Origin: Holothuria scabra | Lineage: Eukaryota; Echinodermata; Holothuroidea; Aspidochirotida; Holothuriidae | Length of the DNA stretch: 64,000 bases | Direction of reading: 5' to 3' | Assembly (NCBI GenBank): GCA_037179385.1 | Contig: CM074194.1 | Coordinates: 4,233,001-4,297,000, forward strand | Shown here: positions 1 to 12,593 of the stretch, piece by piece | Layout of the letters: each line of letters opens with the position of its first letter | Position numbering within the stretch: the first letter of the stretch is position 1 | Notes under the pieces: model-generated | Told to the model about the DNA's origin: nothing | The model's database searches: none | The model's input: the letters and a program-made list of their open reading frames with translations, nothing else | Translations under genes and position numbers: made by a program

Positions 1-682
<682 letters not shown>

Positions 683-2024
683 TTACAAAAGAAAGACAGT
701 GAAGACATATTGGAATAATTGGCAAAAGTGTTTAAATTCTATGGTTCTTAGCATTTCAAGAAAGCAGCACTCTCTCACTTTTTCCCTAAAGATAATTGAT
801 CATATTCTAAGAAAACTATGCCAACATTTTCTGCAATTACAAACTGATCAATTTCTCTTGAACCAGTTATATTGCTTCCCTGTTTGAAAGCAGTTTCCTA
901 ATATACCTTGGCTTTTTCCTTATTACTTTTTTTGGCTGGAAACAATACTTTTAATAGACTTACATTAAATATTTGACATTTAGCATTTCCTAATATACAT
1001 AATACAATAAAACCTCAACAGATGAATACATAACCACACTTTGCAAAAACATCATGCAGGAAGTAAATATTGCACAACAATGTCCCAGTTTAAGACATTA
1101 AGTACCTGATAAAACTGCTAAGGATAATAAAACCTAATGGCACAATGTCAGTTAAAGGGAAATATTGCACTGTTTTACAGGGAATTTCATCCTTTTAAAA
1201 TCTGTATTTATTGCCAAAGAGTGGTAAATAATTAAAAATAAGGCAGTATGGTTGCTTGATTTTAAAGCATAAGTTTCTCTCTGATTGAAATTCAGTTGTT
1301 TGTTCATGCTAAAGAATAATTTGTTCACCCAAACTTTCAACATTTCAAAAGATGTAACTGCCATAACTGTTCTTTTGTAAAATATTTTGAGGAGATGAAG
1401 CTATTGCTGGGCTTTATTGTTGAGATAGAATGGTATGATAATGACTAGAGCTTTTTACTTTCGATACTTTAGGGGAAAGTTCATGCAGTCACCATCAGAA
1501 TAAATATATACCCTGACTGAATCTTTCAATTCACAGGAAGTAATTAATGCATTCCTCGGAACTTTAGTTGTAATGAAGAGAGAAACAGAATTTCAAAGAC
1601 CTCTAACACCTAAATTTATTAGTGCACTAGATTTTCTGGCTAACAAGATTGTATACCAGTGCAGTATAGTGCACATTTCAAATGTACAGTAAAAATGTAG
1701 CTATGGAGATTTGGGTAGGAACCTATCTGGTTTGTTTAAAGGGCAAGCGCAGTCCCCTCAACTTAAAGAAGTGTAGTACACTGTTCTGTTTCCTGATTGG
1801 CTCTTGAGAGTCATGTGACAGTATGTTTCTTTTCCTTTCCCCAAATGTGAAATTTAGTAGGAGTTACTGCTTGGTTTACTCTATGACAGATACCTTCAAG
1901 AGAAATAAGAAGAAAATTGTGTCTTTCTAGCTGTTGCTTTCAACTAAGTTTGGGGCAACTGCTCTAGCCCTTAAAGGAATGATTTTCTTTTGATTTTGGC
2001 CCCTCCCCTTTTAATATTCTAGCA

Positions 2025-2222
2025 GTGCCCACAGCCTGCTTTCCAGTTGCCAGGCACTGGATTCTTACTTCTACTCCAGGATTGTTATTTCTACTCTACT
2101 GCTTATGCATCTGGCTTTATACACAGCTACAGCAGAAGGCTCTAGCCCTTGAAGTCTTTCATATGATCCAGCGAAGGAATTGAACCCCAGACCTCCTGTA
2201 TGAGAGACACATGCTCAGATTC
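2025..2222 (-). mobile_element. Diverged tRNA-derived SINE
   Basis: On the minus strand, from about 2222 downwards, the sequence reads as a tRNA-like head: an anticodon-loop-like CTCTCAT and a B-box-like GGGGTTCAATTCC. A body with cacagcctg...ttccagttg and ctctactgcttatgc follows. These pieces are in the same order as in the better preserved SINE copies at 11.6, 21.6 and 43.8 kb, so this is an older relative. No target duplication was identified. Confidence 0.55.
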
Positions 2223-4184
2223 ACCCTACACACAATCTGTTAATTAGAGTTCAATATATTGTGGTTGATTCACTGATCATGCATGCAAGTTCCATCACAA
2301 CCTTCCCGCTCTACTTTGCATACGTACATTCTAGGGCCCTGTAGGCATATCAAGTCTTTCAGACTCCCTGTTTAAATTCTGAAATGTTCAAATGTACCCA
2401 CCATTATGCATGTCTATACCTGTACATTCTGTAATCACTTCAAAACTTTCACAGTCTTGTTATCCTGAATTCTTCAAAATGTTCTCTACTTTGCAATGCA
2501 AATGTTCCATAAATGTTTTAGAAAATGTGATTTCTATCCCGCTACAGTACTGTACCTCATATCATGCATTAACTCCCTACAAGAAAGGCTGTATCATTTA
2601 ATTCGTGAAAAACTTGTCGGAGTCTTTTCCCTTCTCTTACGAATAAAATTATGCCTGAAAAATGTACTGTCTCTTACAGCTTCACAGAACCAAACTTAAT
2701 ATTTAACACACTTTGCTAAAATTATCATTTCAACAATCTTGGTAGAAAAATTGCCACCTTCCATACAGTGGTAAATTTCGAATAAAAGTCTTAATGTTTG
2801 CAGACTCTTGATTTGCAATAAGCACAAGCTTTACAAAAGGAAGAGAAATATATAATGAGCCTTAAATTCACATTGGGAAGGGAAATTGCTTTTCCTGGGG
2901 GAATGGTTTGGTTGTGGAGCAAATTAACAGTGCTACAAATGATTCCTTAATATTAAAATGTGAATAAAGTACAGTATGACTGTCTTGTAATCAGTCTATT
3001 GTGCTACATATATCAGGAACAAAATATATATGCATTTATTTGTAAGGTAAGCATGCTGTATTGCGTTTTCTCAGACACTGCCTCTGAACTCTCTGACAAT
3101 TCAGATCAATCACTGAAATTAATTCATGCAAAAGTACTGTGACCTATTAAAGACTGTGCAAACACATTTTTGGCAATGGTGGACACAAACCACAGTTTCA
3201 GCATTTGAACAGTACTTAGCATTGTAGAATACTTTGTTATTAAAAGCCATGTCTCTTTATCACAGGGCTATATTTGTAAATGAACTTGAGTAAAAGCGAA
3301 ATCTTTCTTGAATGAACTTTATGAGCAATATTAATTATCTCAAACAAAATGAAAGATACAGCTATAGTATGAGATGTAAAGAGAAGATCTGAAAGGCTTC
3401 ACTCAATGCACTTGTCAGTGGCTAAATACTGCACGAGACCTCCCCCATAAAAGGGTATTTGCACCTTCAACTTGTTTTTAAACAACTGATAAATCTCACA
3501 AACTTTCCTCTCCTTTCTCTTATATATTTCATAATAATTTAGGGCTTAAATCAAGGAGTTACTCATAGATTACACTATTCAGAGAGAAAAATATCAGTGC
3601 AGGATTTCAACAGGCGTTGCAGGTCAAAGACAAAGAGTATTTCTGTGGGACAACCAAGTATCACACAAAATAGTCAAAAGGTTGTCCTATGGGTACTTTA
3701 AAACTTGAGAACTGATCTAGAGGGGGGATCATATCCAGTTCAGATTCTCTTAGGGTCAACATTTTACTTTCACACTTTATCCCCAGTTGAGAATCACAGC
3801 TTTGATCAAGATATCGACAAACAGGAAGTCAACTTAATTTTAAAGTTTCCAATTTTAACTGTCCATTGTACCATTCCACATCTTGTGTTTGTTCATATTT
3901 TGCAGGAACAAAAGGGATGTTGCATCATAGGTCATCTTGGTTTTGGGTCACCTTGATCCTCTAAGCTTCCCCTAAATGGTATTTTGATTCCTCACTCAAA
4001 ATCTGATTTGTCCCTGTGAGTGGATAAAAATCCACAGATCTGATCTGGAATGTGAGAGTTTTCATACTGCAGTGGTGGATCACATCTGGATCTGATCTAC
4101 CACTGGAGATGAAAGTGTGAAGTAAGAGCAACTTCAAGGTTAGCAACTCAGTTTAACAATTACAAATCGAGCCGATGGAACTTC

Positions 4185-4338
4185 GGCCACATCCACACTA
4201 TGCGGCTTCATGTGACGCAACGCATTGCAATGAGATTGTTCACATGCATTGCAAAGTGTGGAATGCTTTGCAACAAGCTGAGAGCAGATGTGCAACCAAT
4301 TTTCATGCTAAGTCGCGTCGCATAGCATGGATAGGGCT
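4185..4338. mobile_element. Possible small MITE
   Basis: The ends GGCCACATCCACACTATGCG and, on the other strand, AGCCCTATCCATGCTATGCG are imperfect inverted repeats. The interior is more CpG-rich than the surroundings. No clear target duplication, so the call is tentative. Confidence 0.35.
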
Positions 4339-4415
4339 TTTAAGGCTGTACTCTCATATCTCAAATGTGAAATGAAGTCAGCTGATTTGTCATAAAACCA
4401 CAGAGATAAGCTTAC

Positions 4416-4508
4416 CTTTCTAAATGTTTCCATTGCAGAAATCTTGAAAAATACATACTTTCTAAAAATTCTTCATAAGGTTGATTACTGAGAAAGTTCC
4501 TAACAGCC
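4416..4508 (-). CDS. GRK exon: end of N-terminal RGS-homology segment
   Basis: This 93-bp exon is bounded by acceptor ctgtttcttttcag and donor gtaagc. One base completes Glu, then 30 codons read AVRNFLSNQPYEEFLESMYF followed by SRFLQWKHLE, and the last two bases (AG) form Arg with the next exon. The FL-x4-P-x-x-E(F/Y)L-(D/E)SM(Y/F)F-x-RFLQWK-x-LER pattern is a highly conserved GRK signature; it closes the N-terminal lobe of the RGS-homology domain before the polypeptide enters the kinase domain. No changes are seen at the conserved positions I recognise. It is 3.75 kb upstream of the exon carrying the glycine loop. Confidence 0.95.
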
Positions 4509-5469
4509 CTGAAAAGAAACAGAAAGGTTCATGGTGATACATTTCTGGTTAAGATGGTCTCTAATGAAAAGCATGTTTCACGCTAGTGATAACACTCTAG
4601 AAAAAATCTTATTATAAATAAAGGCCTCAAATTTTTGAAAAGATCGAGAGAGTATTCCTCAAGTAATTGAAGGGTTCCTTTTGCATGATTGTGTTAACTC
4701 ACATGTTAAATCATACAGTGAAAAATTCTTGTTTTCTTCCATTCTGTAATGGGTTATTTCCTCACCATACAACATGGACTGCATACATTACACTTACCAT
4801 ACCTAGGTACTTCAAACGTACTCAAAATGCAACTTTTCCAAACTCGCAAACTAAAAGGGGTGCATGTACTTTGCACTTTGGTCAATCGATTCCCAAAACT
4901 CCCTTACAAAGGATCCCCACTAATAACCTCCCAGTCCCATACCTGTATGAAGCACTCACCTACTACTATACTGCATTGCTAATTACTGACAAAAAATATT
5001 TACCACAGTGGCTAAACTCTTTATTTCAAATACTGCTACTTTACAGAAGTTATAGATTTACTGTGGCAAAGACCTCTAGAGGTTATAGAGAAGTTAATTG
5101 GTAAAAGTAAAGCAATTTCTCAGAAAACTAAAAGGCTAGTGATTACTTGCAGCTGAAAAGCAAGTTAAAGGATTTTCTTTTTTCAAACAGTTAGTCTTTT
5201 ATAAATTACTGTCACTGCATCAAAAACAATCCGGTTTATCTTCTAAATATACTGGCAATGCACATGCTACAGTATATGTACTTGGTATGGGCAATGCATC
5301 TGGTAAGTATGAGATGACTCTAAGAGTTGTAAATCATGCCTATCCCCTAGATTAATACAATGCAAGTTGCACATATATGCAAACTCAATGCCTTATGAGG
5401 TACTTTCTGAGAACAGTTCTCCAAAATTATCTGAAGTCCCCTCTATCAGGCAAGTGCATGCATCACAAT

Positions 5470-5640
5470 TAAGAAAACCTGAAGGGAGGGTGGGCTCTGG
5501 GGTACCATTTGACGGAGCCCACTGCAGTCGCAGACCTTACGGGTAGCTATGCCAGTTATGAGCTCCAAGTGAGGGAGGGAAGACAAGTAAGGCTCAAGCT
5601 CTTGTGAGCGGCCCCCTAACTGCTTAAGCAGTGTTTGTAC
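5470..5640. repeat. Possible diverged relic of the 18.5-kb MITE
   Basis: The stretch cgggtagctatgccagttat, then gagctcc and later aagctctt, resembles positions about 18602-18667 of the piggyBac-like MITE. It also contains an 8-bp stem GTGGGCTC/GAGCCCAC. The termini are not recognisable. Confidence 0.3.
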
Positions 5641-7309
5641 ATGCACATACACACAAAACATCACAATGGCATTGAGTTCTTGCCTGCCTTCAGGAAGGAA
5701 TCAAGATATGAAAAAACATCACTTTGCACAAATTTTCACATTTATAGTACTAACCCTCACCACATTTTATAGATGTTTGCATTTGTACTGATCAGAAACA
5801 ATATTTATGGTGTGCTTTTTTTTTGAGACAGTGAATTGCAGTTCGAATAAAACTTCAGTTGTGACCTAGCACTGTACTTTTGGGAGATCCTGTGTCACAA
5901 ATCATAATAGAATTCTCCAGAGGGATTCTTTACCAGATTATTCCAGAACAAACACTAGATGTGGTAACTCAGAGACAAATTTGACTTTCATGGTAATGAA
6001 CAGAGACCAGCCTCTTCATTATCAAACTCTAATTTTGTAATCTTCACAACCTCTGGATTGTTCAGAGACTACAGGCTAAAAAAACAAACATATGTAATTA
6101 GATATCTGGTCACAAATCACCACGGAATGCTCCCATTGGTGAACAAAGTAGTTTTTTTAAACGAAATACTTTGCACAATTTCTGTACTTTTTCAAGATTA
6201 GCCACTTCAACACAAAGCTAAGTTTTAAAGTAAAATCATGATCATGACAAGCACAGCAGGCTTTACAACTGTAAATGACAGCTTGGAATACTTTATTCTA
6301 GTAGCAGAAATATAATAAATATCAACTCCAGTGCTGCACTATGCAGTGACCATCATAGTCCTGAATTATAAATCTTGTGTTATTACAGTATGTATTTATC
6401 AAACATCATAAAACTGGTTCCTTTATCAATTTATCTTGTAATATCAAGCAGGCACACAATTTATGGCATTTTTTTTAATTCTGTTGAAAGGAGGGTCTAA
6501 GCATAAACAAAGTTTTGAAATGCTAGAGATTATTAGTGAGCAGTTTGGTGAAACTTTCATTGGAATCCCCTAATTCTAAAGATATCAGTGCTACAGCTGT
6601 AACATTTTCTACAAAGAAGTGAATTCAAAGAAAGCACAACATCTTATATCCTTACACTACAGTCTTTCCTTTTTATAAAGACTTAACAACCCAATTTGCT
6701 CCTCAAAAAATATTATTTTATGAGAATAAAAAAATTGCATGGGAGGTGTGGGAATCCACAAACAGTCCCATAAACAATTGAGGAGGACCAACCTCTATCC
6801 AAGGAGAAGGTAACAAACAGATTTTGCAGCAAAACAACCCAAGTAGAGACCAATATTCTGACATATTTCCTGAGAAAGTTGGTCAAATCAGCATGACAAC
6901 AAATTTCCCAATTACTTTTTCCACCCCCATGAACCCCATGATGTAAACAGTCAGAGTAAGGTCTTGCGTTTTCAAGTTTAAAAACAAATGTAAAACATCC
7001 TGCTTTTATGAGATCTAACTTAGAATACTGTACATACTGTAGTATGTTCATACACAATGTCACAACAATCATTGCACAGTGGCCATCTGCATGTTGTATA
7101 ATAGCCATGGTCACTCCGCAAGAAAGAAACATGTTTGCATTGCGTCAAATGTAATCACATCCTTTTATCAAGGCTAACCAGACCGTACATGTGTGAATCA
7201 AAGTGTGATTACCGACAATGATGTTGTGAGTCACGAAAATTATTTTATCATGCTCATGTTTAAAATTTCTTTTCCTTTCATTTTTTAAGTATGTGAAAAT
7301 GATAACATT

Positions 7310-7371
7310 GAAGGGCCAATCCTCTCATCCCAAACTACACTTCTTAGAGGGGGTAACAGAAACTTTCAATT
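7310..7371 (+). mobile_element. Fragment: one end of the TTAA MITE family
   Basis: AAGGGCCAATCCTCTCATCC and the following CAAACTACACTTCTTAGAGG match the left end of the 14431-14728 MITE closely, then similarity stops. Only one terminus is present. Confidence 0.7.
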
Positions 7372-7707
7372 TAAAATAATGTGATGATAATAACCATAAT
7401 CAATAATGTGAAATATTACACATGTGCAACTCTACAGTAGATTTCATTTGGGCTCATAAATTTCTGTTAAAATGTGATATGTAGCTTGCCTTGGTCATTG
7501 AACATCCAGTACTACTGTATCTGGTGTGTACAGTATATAGTTAGTTAACCTGGTTATAACACAATGTGCAAATTTCATGGCATAGCAACACAAAGGTGTT
7601 TCACACAGTGTCAACTTGATAAAAAGGTACAGTTTAGATAATGAGGTTTCAAACGCAGTTCAAATATGGTGCAAGTCCTTCTCTTCAGTGGCCCTTAACA
7701 ATGAGGA

Positions 7708-7795
7708 GGAATCCTAGTATGGGCCTATTCTACAACCCCCAGTTCACGGAGGGAATCCTACTATGGGCCTATTCTAAAACCCCCAGTTCACGGGG
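7708..7795 (+). repeat. 44-bp tandem duplication
   Basis: Two adjacent copies of a 44-bp unit beginning gaatccta and containing atgggcctattcta and acccccagttcacgg, with three or so substitutions. It looks like a simple local duplication. Confidence 0.85.
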
Positions 7796-10247
7796 GTAGG
7801 TGATCTTGTAAAATTCAAAAAAACAATGGTGCAACCCAATAATAACTTAAAAGTAATTCTGGAGGGTTGACATATTTTTTCAAAACCTTTATGAGCTTCT
7901 TTTGGAAAGATTATACATAAAAATGTAAGTCTTGAAGCAGGAACAGGAAGCAGGAAGCAGGAACATAAACGACTGCATGAAAATACACAAAATGGAAACA
8001 AAGCATTTCCTTCTGAGGTGAGAAAGTGGTCTATACCTCAATCTGCTTGCTTCAAACTCACTACTAAAGGTTCACAAATGCGGTAACTTATATTTGCTGA
8101 TATCTTGAAAAGTGTAAGACTGATTTGAATGGAAGTTTCACAAAATTAAGTTTCTCTTTAACATATGAAAATTAAAATGTATGAGCTTATGCGACAAATG
8201 AAACTTATATGAATCTGCAGGATCATATAGCCTTAAAAATTTATTGATGATTATAACTTCCTTTCTTCAGCTGGGACTAAAATTCCACTTCCATTTTAAG
8301 AATTTATTCATTTCAAAAATAAAATCTAAAATTAATGTAAACGTGTCTTAAACTCCTTTTCTACCACCACGTCCTCCAAGAGACACTCAACTTAAGAATG
8401 TACTCATCTTTACCATTTGGGTTTTTTAAGGACTCAAATAAAATGATGATAAATTTTTAACTTCTCTTCAATATGATAAGTTAACCTTTTTAAGTCCAAC
8501 AAAAGACTATTTCATGTTTACATAAATATAAAGTTGGTACACTCAGTAACAATGATTCAGTGCATTGTTTGCTTGGGGTTGTAACTAAACTGTTTGGAGA
8601 AACCCTTAAGTACACACTGAAGTTTGTACTGTCCTTGAGTCTACCTGGTATTTTTTGTAACAAAAGGCTATCAAACTTACCAGAGATGTCACTAACAAGC
8701 GATGTCTCTAACAAATTTCTATAAATGCTGGTACGAGCACAAACAGCTCAAGTAATCAGAATGCTCCACAAGTGTTCACTGATTTTGAATAATAAATTTT
8801 TTAATCTTCTGTATTTGATTACACATTTAAATTACAAAATGGAAACCTTAATGTGTCCTATTGCCAAATGACAAGATATTTAAAACTAAATTATTGTTGA
8901 AGGTGATTGACATAGTCAGTTGCCTGATTCTAGCCAGCGTCTTAATTGATAATTTAGATCAACTCACGATGACCACTTCTAAAGCTTAAGAGGGCTTACA
9001 CGTACTTGGTGAAAGAAAGCTCTTCAAATCAATGAATTCATTTGCTTTTTCAAAATGCTTTCAAACTACAGAATACAAGATAACAAAAAATGCATTGTAA
9101 AGGGAAGGATTGCAGTACTAAAAGGCAGGTATTTATCATGCTAGACAGTAGACAAAATTCTCCTTTTTTCCCAACCTCCTTACTTCTAGTTCTTCCTACA
9201 GCTGTCTAAAATTTATCCTTACCCATACCACCCTGGCTTACTGCTTTGACTAGGGAACATCATGGTGAGTATAAAGGGTCCAAATGTGTAGATCAAAACA
9301 CATTCTGTGCATGCTGTATTGTATTAGCTGTTCTGTATTTTTTCTTTTCACTTGATGTCAATAAAGGAGCTGTGCATATTAAGAATTATGGTAAACCCAG
9401 GGTAAGCTATAGTTTGGGGTGATGAGTGACTGGCTTTAAATGAATAGGCAGATTGCCAAAACAGTTAGCTAGTTCATAAAAGTTTACTATCAGTGGCATG
9501 AACTAAAGATAACCTATCAAATGGCCCCCTACTTTGTCAACTTAGATTGACACATTGCAATAAAGGTGAGATCCCTAATAATGAACGAATATTTTCACAT
9601 TATACCAAATAGATCTCACAGAATTGAGGCCTCAGAAACTGAGCAACAAATAACCTGACTTCTTGTAATATAATAATGATACACAGGCTACACTTACAGA
9701 CAGGACACACATTATATGACACATAATACCACTATAAAATAACACTGCACACATCTCCCCTGCTGACAGAAAGTTGTCAGTGTGTGTTGACTAGCTGCCA
9801 GTATAAAACATGGAAAAGTTCAAAGGAGCTAAATTTAAAAGCTCCAAGGGAGTATGAAGGTTCAAGGGTTTATGTACAACTCGGAAGATAGCTCACTGTG
9901 ACTGGTGTAGGTTTTGCCAAGCCATGAAAACCTGATAATATTACATATGTGAATGTATATAGTTTGAGATGCTTACTTTCCTGCAGTTTCATCTTCAACT
10001 AGTGATCCCAGGTAAGTACCCACAGCTATTGCTATGGTGTCTTCACTGAAGGCTATGATGCCCCTAATCAGGAATATACAATGATGCACTATAACATAGC
10101 CCTATAGCCAGCATTTTCCAAGCTGATCTGAGTCCTATGAGTTCATTGCAAACTAGCTCACTAGTAATGCAATACATGGTCTCTGAATAGATGAACATGA
10201 TACCTTACATTAATTGTTAAGTTGCAAGCTACCTGGGATACATGGTT

Positions 10248-10460
10248 TTACATCTCTATGTTCCGACATTTCTATGTTCCGACATCGCTTTGCTCCCACA
10301 AAGGGGTGCCAAAGTACACTTTTTCAGTGCCAAAGAACATTTTTCATCGGCGCCAAAGTACATCATTGTCAGCACCAAAGTACACTTTGTCGGAACCAAA
10401 GTACACTATTGTCAGAAAATAGAGGCGTCAGAACATAGAGATGTCTGTCGGGACATAAGG
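10248..10460. mobile_element. Foldback-like element with internal short repeats
   Basis: The left side repeats tctatgttccgacat twice. The right side carries the same word inverted (agaacatagagatgtct and gggacataaggatgtc). Between them is a short array with a period of about 26 bases built around ccaaagtacactttgtcgg, itself partly palindromic (AAAGT-AC-ACTTT). This inverted-repeat-plus-array design suggests a foldback-type element; family unknown. Confidence 0.55.
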
Positions 10461-10607
10461 ATGTCCCCATGATACACAGGGTACCAGCTGAAACACTGCA
10501 CTCAAATTTCCAGTTCATGTCCACTATATTTTACTCATAGTCAATTCAGACTTTGTACCTTTGTCCCAGTGCTGGGGAGAATGCTTGCCTGGTAAATCAA
10601 CAATTAA

Positions 10608-10889
10608 AAGCAGTCATCTCTCATCCCAAACAACAATTTTTGTAGCAGTCCACAAAAATTCTCAATTGGCACAGCTCTGTGATCGGGAGCTGGTTCAAAA
10701 ATGCCGAGTACAGTAGCTCATTTTACACAGCATGTACTGTACTGAGAGTGATTTGATTTAAGTTGTCTGGTGAACTCACCCTGAAGCAATAAATTGAGAA
10801 TATATTTGGGAATTAATTTAAGTTGTGGGAGGTCCTTAAGTAAGTAGGCTCGGAGAATTTGAACTGTTTCAGGTGAGAGGATTAGGTGT
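10608..10889 (+). mobile_element. TTAA-flanked MITE, copy 1
   Basis: About 282 bp between TTAA at 10604-10607 and TTAA at 10890-10893. The interior shares landmarks with the copies at 14.4 and 23.1 kb: ctctcatcccaaac near the left end, acagcatgtactgtactgagagtg in the middle, ccctgaagcaataaa, and gtgagag near the right end. The ends are the most eroded of the three. Confidence 0.75.
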
Positions 10890-11545
10890 TTAAAGAAAAG
10901 ACAGAGATGCTAACTACCAGTCTACCAGAGATGCAAACTCCCCAAAACTCCCTGCATTGGGAGTGTATAAGCCCTGATATATACCTTCCTATTAACCACT
11001 GCAATCATCCCCACTTACCTGCTACTAACTCTGGTAAACTGATAGCACAGTACAGTGGGAGTGTCAGCTTACCTGGACTGGAGGTAAATGAATGTCCTTC
11101 CTTGTCCTATTCCACTTACCAAACCAGGCTGGTTTAAACACAACCTATACCAATGCATACATTTTATGATACTGAATGATGTATTGCTTGAGTTTTTTGT
11201 GCAAAGCATCAAATTCAAGAACATCTCACTTTTTTTTTCTAAATTATCTGCAAATTTGATACTTTATAACATAATAACCAAAATAATTTTTGTTTCACAA
11301 GTGTGCATGTATGAAAGTGGCTTCCATATGGTTGTGCGGCTACTCTCGATCTGGCTACCACACTTCATGTTATTTGAAGAAGACAGTGTTAGAAGGGTTG
11401 AACGCAGCGATCTGCAGCAATTACTCCAAACTCCTGTACCATTTTTTATGTGAAAGTAAAATACCTGTATCAACATTGCATTAACTTAGACCTCAACACA
11501 AAATTGCAAAATCCTCAGAACTCCCCGGAGTCTATGCGAGACTAT

Positions 11546-11583
11546 ACTATACCCCCTATCACGTTATGCATAGGTGGTATAGT
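11546..11583. repeat. Hairpin
   Basis: Arms ACTATACC-C-CCTAT and ATAGG-T-GGTATAGT pair over 13 of 14 positions around a 10-base loop. It directly abuts the SINE tail at 11583. Confidence 0.6.
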
Positions 11584-11807
11584 TAGTTAGATAGAGTTTT
11601 ACGGCCCAGTTTCCAACCTATTGGTTCAAGTCGAGCCGGCCACAGCCTTTTTCCAGTTGTGGCTCACTGGCTTGATTTCCCTGCTCCATTGCTTATGCGG
11701 AGCATCACACACAACGGCAGTAGGTTCCTTTTTTAGAGTCTTTGGTATGACTCGACCTGGGAAGTGAATTCGGGCCTTCCGCATGAGTGTTAGACCAAAC
11801 ACGCGGT
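11583..11807 (-). mobile_element. tRNA-derived SINE remnant
   Basis: Minus-strand SINE of the family defined at 43825. The tail (TTAGTTAG on plus) is at the left, and the body with gccggccacagcctttttcc and gttgtggctcactggcttg follows. The head at the right is cut short (ccttccgcatgag then gttagaccaaacacg). About 20 bases of the tRNA-like part are missing compared with the 43.8-kb copy. Confidence 0.75.
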
Positions 11808-11965
11808 TTACATATGTGTTACAAATGGAACACATAGGGTGACAAGAGGTAGTATGCAAGGACTGAAATAGATTGGGTTGTCTTTCAAAACAGAATGTCA
11901 TAAATAAAAAAAATCGGATGTATTTTAGAGAAGACTGCTTGAAAGTTAGCAAACCATACACTCAC

Positions 11966-12096
11966 TCTCTGCTTGATGCAAAGACATCTTTAAAAGGTGA
12001 ATTTTCTAAGTTTTCTTTTGATAGCTCTAGACTTTCTAAGTATTCTTTTGTTTCTGTTTGTTCTTTGTCTCCGATCAACTCTAACCTTATAGGAGC
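11966..12096 (-). CDS. GRK exon: RGS-homology domain, variable acidic/Lys-rich part
   Basis: The 131-bp exon has acceptor cttctctccacag and donor gtgagt. It reads 43 codons plus two bases (GA) that pair with G of the next exon to give Glu. The peptide starts APIRLELIGDKEQTETKEYL, continues ESLELSKENLENSPFKDVFA and ends SSR(E). It corresponds to the family stretch from P-x-F-x-x-(L/V)-(G) to the helix with (P)-C/F-K-(E/D)-(L/V)-F. The middle, with alternating Glu/Lys, looks several residues longer than I remember for vertebrate GRK5/6; that is a recollection, not an alignment. Codon use is AT-rich like the flanking DNA. Phase 0 start and phase 2 end fit both neighbours. Confidence 0.93.
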
Positions 12097-12212
12097 CTGT
12101 GGAGAGAAGAAAAAGAAGTCCTTTGCATGAAATATTTTAAAACATTACTTCCTTTATGAATGGCTCTCTCACTGACTCTACTGTACCTACCACAGATGCA
12201 AGTTCATATGAA

Positions 12213-12527
12213 CAGGCAGATTCTCCATCAAAATGGAAAGGGGGATTTGTCCCCCCTCCCCTTTCCACAAGGGGGTAACATCCCCCTTCTCTTTTCCCCA
12301 AAAATAAAAACAAAAATGTCTGTATCCTGATTTCTTATTAAAAAAGACACCCTTAGAACAATTTACATACAAAAATAGCCTTTAAAACCCCTTCAAATTG
12401 CACTTGATAAGGGCCTTGTGCAGCAAGTTTTTTGCTCCCTAAACCCACCTGTAATTTTGATCAATTTTGTCTAATTGGGATTGGCAGTGATAAATCTACC
12501 CTTTTTCAATTTCTGGTGGAATCCCTG
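12213..12527. mobile_element. CAGG-ended MITE, copy A
   Basis: About 315 bp matching 29409-29736 along its length: gggggatttgtccccc-like palindromic left part, tcttattaaaaaagacac, ccttcaaattgcac, gggccttg, aacccac and the right end tttctggtggaatccctg. The left terminus is worn, and no target duplication was recognised. Confidence 0.65.
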
Positions 12528-12547
12528 ACAAGAAAGGGAGGGGAATT

Positions 12548-12593
12548 TTGGGGGAAAGATGAAATCTAATCTTAGATTTCTCCCTTCCCCCAA
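12548..12593. repeat. Interrupted long hairpin
   Basis: Outer arms TTGGGGGAA/TTCCCCCAA and inner arms GAAATCTAA/TTAGATTTC are perfectly complementary, separated by a 4-base internal loop on each side and a 2-base apex. It sits 20 bases right of the MITE copy A end. Confidence 0.75.

Larger units (their letters stand above)
4509..11965 (-). other. GRK intron (7.5 kb)
   Basis: Intron with a possible diverged MITE relic (5470-5640), one end of the TTAA MITE family (7310-7371), a 44-bp tandem duplication (7708-7795), a foldback-like element (10248-10460), a full TTAA MITE (10608-10889), a hairpin (11546-11583) and a SINE remnant (11583-11807). In 5670-7300 and 7800-10240 I see no gene and no recognisable element; the open frames there (for example 6713-7132 minus) have no family features. 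Confidence 0.8.

Noticed and set aside
4667..5104. 145-codon open frame on plus
   Set aside because: Composition is that of translated AT-rich intron; no domain, no second exon and no splice context, and it lies within a GRK intron on the opposite strand.
6713..7132. 139-codon open frame on minus
   Set aside because: No motif or conserved pattern; intronic and low coding likelihood.
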